Positions 23,281 to 25,412 of a stretch of 25,412 nucleotides of DNA are shown here, piece by piece (the stretch's first letter is position 1; every line of letters starts with the position of its first letter). The stretch is from the NCBI GenBank assembly GCA_036380875.1, contig DASVDX010000050.1, positions 1 to 25,412 of the forward strand, read 5' to 3'. A program made the translations under genes and the position numbers. The notes below the pieces were generated by a model. The model did not search any database and was not told the origin of the DNA. It saw nothing but the letters and a program-made list of their open reading frames with translations. Origin of the DNA: ZC4RG17 sp036380875. Its GTDB lineage: Bacteria; Actinomycetota; Acidimicrobiia; Spongiisociales; ZC4RG35.

Positions 23281-23807
23281 GCCGTCTCCGTCCCGAGATG
23301 GTCGAGAAAACCCGCCAGGCGCTGGAAGGCGCGATGCGACCGCGACTTCACGGTGCCGAGCGGGATCCCCAGCTCGGCAGCCGCCTCTGTGTGGGTCAGT
23401 TGTCGGTAGAAGGTCGCCTCGATCACTCGTCTTTCGTCCTCTGGCAGGTCGTCCACGGCGGCACGGACCTCCCACAGCTCCCACAGCCCCTCGAATGAGG
23501 GCGGGAGCACCGCCATATCGGTCTCCTCGCGACGGCCCTCACGGTGACGCCGCTCCCGGCGATACACGTCGACCGCCACCCGCCGGGCGATGGCGTACAA
23601 CCAGGGGGCCGGGTCCAACTCCGGGTCGAAACGCGCAGCTGCCCGCCAGGCGTTCACGAAGGTCTGCTGCACGACCTCCTCGGCGAGTGTCCGATCGCCC
23701 AGGGAGCGCAGGGCAATAGCGAACACTGGCCGACTGTAGAGGCCATACAGCTCCCGGACGGCCTCGTGATCGCCCCGACGAAAGCGGTCCATCAGCCGCC
23801 TGGTCAT
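23277..23807 (-). CDS. ECF-family (group 4) RNA polymerase sigma factor
   Basis: 176 residues. Region 2 (about 8-80) includes DHEAVRELYGLYSRPVFAIA, EEVVQQTFVNAW and PWLYAIARRVAVDVYRR. Region 4 (about 115-168) holds the helix-turn-helix LTHTEAAAELGIPLGTVKSR. There is no region 3, as expected for ECF sigmas. It is paired with the downstream anti-sigma by a 4-bp overlap; the RskA-like partner suggests a SigK-like group, but target genes cannot be inferred. ATG 23807 has TAGTGT 7 nt upstream and no Shine-Dalgarno, so it is probably leaderless; a second in-frame ATG lies five codons further on. Confidence 0.92.
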   Translation of the reverse strand: MTRRLMDRFRRGDHEAVRELYGLYSRPVFAIALRSLGDRTLAEEVVQQTFVNAWRAAARFDPELDPAPWLYAIARRVAVDVYRRERRHREGRREETDMAVLPPSFEGLWELWEVRAAVDDLPEDERRVIEATFYRQLTHTEAAAELGIPLGTVKSRSHRAFQRLAGFLDHLGTETA

Positions 23808-23814
23808 ACCCCCG

Positions 23815-23843
23815 ACACTACGCAGCGGTCGAGGCGGCGGTTC
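23815..23843 (-). promoter_or_regulatory. Promoter of the ECF sigma operon, possibly autoregulated
   Basis: A vegetative-type -10 TAGTGT (23820-23815) lies 7 nt from the start codon. GAACC (23843-23839) and CGTA (23822-23819), 16 nt apart, also resemble an ECF-type promoter, which would allow self-activation. Confidence 0.4.
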
Positions 23844-23846
23844 GTG

Positions 23847-24767
23847 TTAGAGGTCGAGAGACCCAATGAACTCGTCCCACATGGCCCCGAGGGCGTCAGT
23901 AGCCCGGTCGAACGACCAGATGAGAACGATGAAGAGGAACAGGAGCAGAACTGCCGTCGCCACGTAGCGGACGCGATATCGCTGGCGCTCCTCCGGGTCC
24001 TCGATGTAGGACGCCTCCTCCGGTGGCGTGACCTCGAGGACGGTCGGCGGCGCCGCCCGTGCGAGCGTCTGCGATTGGGTCGAGGTTCCGGGCTCCGTTG
24101 TGCGCTCCGTGGCCGGCTCCGAGGAGGAAGATACAGTCTCCTGACGTCTCGACCGCAGATGTGACCTGGACGAACGGTTTTCCCGGTCGCGACGACGCGC
24201 CTGGGAAGCGTCGTCGAGAGAGGTGGCCGCGTTCCCTGGAGCTTCTTCGAAGAAGCTCAGAAGCGGCTTGGAGGAGGATGGAGGAGAAGACTGCTCTTCG
24301 CTGGCCGGGTCCACCACCACGTCGGGAACCTGGGCGGCGGGACGCACCGGATCGACCGGAGCAGCGTCCTGCTTCGCCGGGGTCGACGTCACCGCCGGCG
24401 TGGAGGGCTTCTCGGGGGGAGCCGAAGCCGTCGCCGACCCAGCCGGCGGTGTCACCCTCGGGGGTGGTTCAGGGCGACCGGGCGGCGGCTCCTTCGGGGC
24501 GAGCGAGGCATATGCCTGCTCGACCGTCGGATGTTCGTCGGTGCGGACCACGTCGAATCCGGCTGCTTCGAGCACCTCGGCCTCGTCGAGGCCGAGGATG
24601 GCGGCGAGGGCGATGGCGTCTTCCCGCACGGCCGGGGAGGATTTGCCCCGCTCCCAGTTGCGGATCGTGCTGGCGGAACGCCCGACGAGCTCGCCGAGGC
24701 GCGCCTGGCTGAAGCCGAGGGCTTCGCGGCGTTTCCTGATCAAGCGTCCGAGCGACTGATCCCCCAT
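23847..24767 (-). CDS. Membrane-tethered XRE-type helix-turn-helix protein
   Basis: 306 residues. An N-terminal XRE/Cro-like DNA-binding domain (about 6-60: LIRKRREALGFSQARLGEL, then SASTIRNWERG) is followed by a very long Pro/Ser/Thr-rich and charged linker (about 80-255) that looks disordered. Near the C-terminus is one membrane helix (about 268-284, ATAVLLLFLFIVLIW) and a tail of about 22 residues. With the HTH in the cytoplasm the tail would face outward. The layout recalls RodZ (HTH plus one helix) without clear sequence likeness, and the HTH keeps the features of a DNA binder. It may tie DNA or transcription control to the membrane. It precedes the ECF operon on the same strand with 39 bp between. 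ATG 24767 follows a TAACCT box. Confidence 0.75.
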   Translation of the reverse strand: MGDQSLGRLIRKRREALGFSQARLGELVGRSASTIRNWERGKSSPAVREDAIALAAILGLDEAEVLEAAGFDVVRTDEHPTVEQAYASLAPKEPPPGRPEPPPRVTPPAGSATASAPPEKPSTPAVTSTPAKQDAAPVDPVRPAAQVPDVVVDPASEEQSSPPSSSKPLLSFFEEAPGNAATSLDDASQARRRDRENRSSRSHLRSRRQETVSSSSEPATERTTEPGTSTQSQTLARAAPPTVLEVTPPEEASYIEDPEERQRYRVRYVATAVLLLFLFIVLIWSFDRATDALGAMWDEFIGSLDL

Positions 24768-24777
24768 ATCCGGGGAA

Positions 24778-24783
24778 AGGTTA
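24778..24783 (-). promoter_or_regulatory. Putative -10 box of the HTH-TM gene
   Basis: TAACCT on the minus strand ends 10 nt before ATG 24767, giving a leader of about 3-4 nt. It lies in the 27 bp between this gene and the stop of the preceding small gene. Confidence 0.35.
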
Positions 24784-24794
24784 CCGGCGGCCCG

Positions 24795-25136
24795 TCAATG
24801 AACGGGATTCTCTGGAACCGAGTCGGGTTCCTTGCCGACGGTCAACCGCACTTCCCCCAGGTCCTTCACGTTCCAGCACAGCGTGGCTCCGTCTTCCACC
24901 CGGAGGCGGACGGACCCGTCGTCCTGGAGGAAGAGGAGCCCCTGGCGGCGGGCCACTTCGAGCGGGATCGACGCCCGGTACCCGTCGCGCGACGCGAACG
25001 TGGCGTGGGTGGCCTCGGGATGGTCATCCACGACATCGGAGACCCGCAGGCGCCCGCCCTCGGCGAGGGATCTCAACTCGTCCGCCGTCCACTCCCGGCG
25101 CTCACCGAACGTGTCGATCGTGAGCTTTCCGCTCAT
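24795..25136 (-). CDS. Small protein of unknown function, faintly like a molybdopterin-binding oxidoreductase domain
   Basis: 113 residues from ATG 25136 (MSGKLTIDTFGERREWT). There is no signal peptide or membrane helix. The middle and C-terminal parts (HATFASRDGYRASIPLEVA, then VRLRVEDGATLCWNVKDLGEVRLTV) recall the small beta-rich core of sulfite-oxidase/YedY-type molybdopterin-binding domains, including a Cys at the expected region. The protein is much shorter than those enzymes, so this may be only a structural echo. An alternative ATG eight codons upstream (25160) would place the start 2 bp from the selC gene on the other strand; ATG 25136 is preferred because TATACC (25151-25146) lies 9 nt before it. 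Protein-like codon use supports a real gene. Confidence 0.55.
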   Translation of the reverse strand: MSGKLTIDTFGERREWTADELRSLAEGGRLRVSDVVDDHPEATHATFASRDGYRASIPLEVARRQGLLFLQDDGSVRLRVEDGATLCWNVKDLGEVRLTVGKEPDSVPENPVH

Positions 25137-25161
25137 TTCTTCCACGGTATACGCTCTCATC

Positions 25162-25255
25162 GGAGGCGTGAGAGCACCTGGTGGGCTCCTCGGTCTTCAA
25201 AACCGATGAGGGGTGTTGAAGCACCCCTGGCGGGTTCGATTCCCGTCCGCCTCCG
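25162..25255 (+). tRNA. selC: Selenocysteine tRNA (anticodon TCA)
   Basis: A 94-nt tRNA. The anticodon stem TCGGT/ACCGA closes loop CTTCAAA, giving anticodon TCA, which reads UGA. The long variable arm AGGGGTG-TTGAAG-CACCCCT (7 bp), the T arm GCGGG-TTCGATT-CCCGT with the same G.U closing pair as E. coli tRNA-Sec, and an extended acceptor (GGAGGCG with CGCCTCC) with discriminator G match selC. Position 8 of the eight-base acceptor is a T/C mismatch in this alignment. CCA is not encoded; CCG follows. The organism should therefore insert selenocysteine; selA, selB, selD and target genes are not in the window. Confidence 0.9.
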
Positions 25256-25412
25256 CCGCTCGACCCCGACACATGCGACCGCCCAGTGGGGCTGCGCCGA
25301 GCTTCAAAGCCCGATGAGGGGTGTTGAAGCACCCCTGGCGGGTTCGATTCCCGTCCGCCTCCGCCGCTCGACCCCGACACATGCGACCGCCCAGTGGGGC
25401 TGCGCCGAGCTT
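25203..25412 (+). repeat. 108-bp perfect tandem repeat carrying the 3' half of selC
   Basis: Copy 1 (25203-25310) and copy 2 (25311-25412, cut by the window end) are identical over 102 nt. Each unit has the tRNA sequence from the 3' side of the anticodon stem to the discriminator base, plus a 48-bp spacer ending in CTTCAAAGC, which recreates the anticodon loop before the next unit. Only the first unit is attached to a full tRNA 5' half. The final bases show a further unit could follow. Confidence 0.9.

Noticed and set aside
24767..24797. UGA read-through joining the small unknown gene to the HTH-TM gene
   Set aside because: The UGA at 24795-24797 is in frame with the ATG 27 nt further on, and selC is close by. 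The flanking sequence has no redox motif or evident SECIS hairpin, and the HTH gene has its own -10 box. One in three chance of being in frame.
25102..25380. 92-codon minus frame across selC and its repeats
   Set aside because: It translates tRNA and tandem repeat twice (GGGGRESNPPGVLQHPSS), a common annotation artefact over tRNA genes.

Overview
The window looks like a piece of a high-GC actinomycetote chromosome, most likely an Acidimicrobiia-type lineage (inference). The supporting signs are a three-part Kgd/SucA 2-oxoglutarate enzyme without a lipoyl domain, a Nudix + histidine-phosphatase MutT1 fusion, an RskA-like anti-sigma factor, a relic of the HNH nucleases common in this phylum, and many genes whose start codon sits 5-13 nt after a -10 box without a Shine-Dalgarno sequence (leaderless or nearly so). 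Gene content is mainly housekeeping. No complete insertion sequence, prophage, CRISPR array or rRNA gene was seen.

Layout. 1-542 (-): 3'-truncated hisC-like aminotransferase. 589-936 (-): decayed HNH nuclease. 1014-5011 (+): fused alpha/beta 2-oxoacid dehydrogenase E1, alpha/beta hydrolase, a small zinc-ribbon protein and mutT1; the last two overlap by 4 bp. 5176-8784 (-): kgd, convergent with mutT1 and with two inverted repeats around its promoter. 8847-12421 (-): two overlapping ABC half-transporters that form an asymmetric heterodimeric exporter. 12556-16212 (+): secreted or anchored N-acetylmuramoyl-L-alanine amidase, then a HerA-like ATPase with a coiled-coil tail. 16222-17208 (-): SigA/SigB-type sigma-70 factor with a good promoter and Shine-Dalgarno. 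17209-17705: noncoding, with hairpins and a 7-bp tandem repeat. 17706-19712 (+): thioredoxin-like YyaL/DUF255 protein. 19709-21266 (-): HAD hydrolase and heme A synthase ctaA. 21356-22321 (+): cysteine synthase/cystathionine beta-synthase-like enzyme, divergent from ctaA across a palindrome. 22338-22609 (-): candidate structured RNA. 22651-23807 (-): ECF sigma factor and its zinc-containing membrane anti-sigma factor. 23847-24767 (-): membrane-tethered XRE-type HTH protein. 24795-25136 (-): small unknown protein. 25162-25255 (+): selenocysteine tRNA (anticodon TCA), followed by a perfect 108-bp tandem repeat that carries its 3' half and runs off the window end.

How the parts relate. The E1 fusion and Kgd are both thiamine-diphosphate 2-oxoacid enzymes feeding central carbon metabolism. 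CtaA serves aerobic respiration. The amidase and ABC exporter act at the envelope. The ECF/anti-sigma pair and the HTH-TM protein are membrane-linked regulators. The selenocysteine tRNA predicts that the organism recodes UGA, with selA/selB/selD and selenoproteins outside this window.

Most worth a second look are the candidate structured RNA beginning with a 15/16 complement of the 16S rRNA 3' tail, the tandem repeats of the selC 3' half, the zinc-ribbon protein coupled to mutT1, the ctaA/cysK palindrome and the kgd promoter repeats. All are read by eye from sequence alone.
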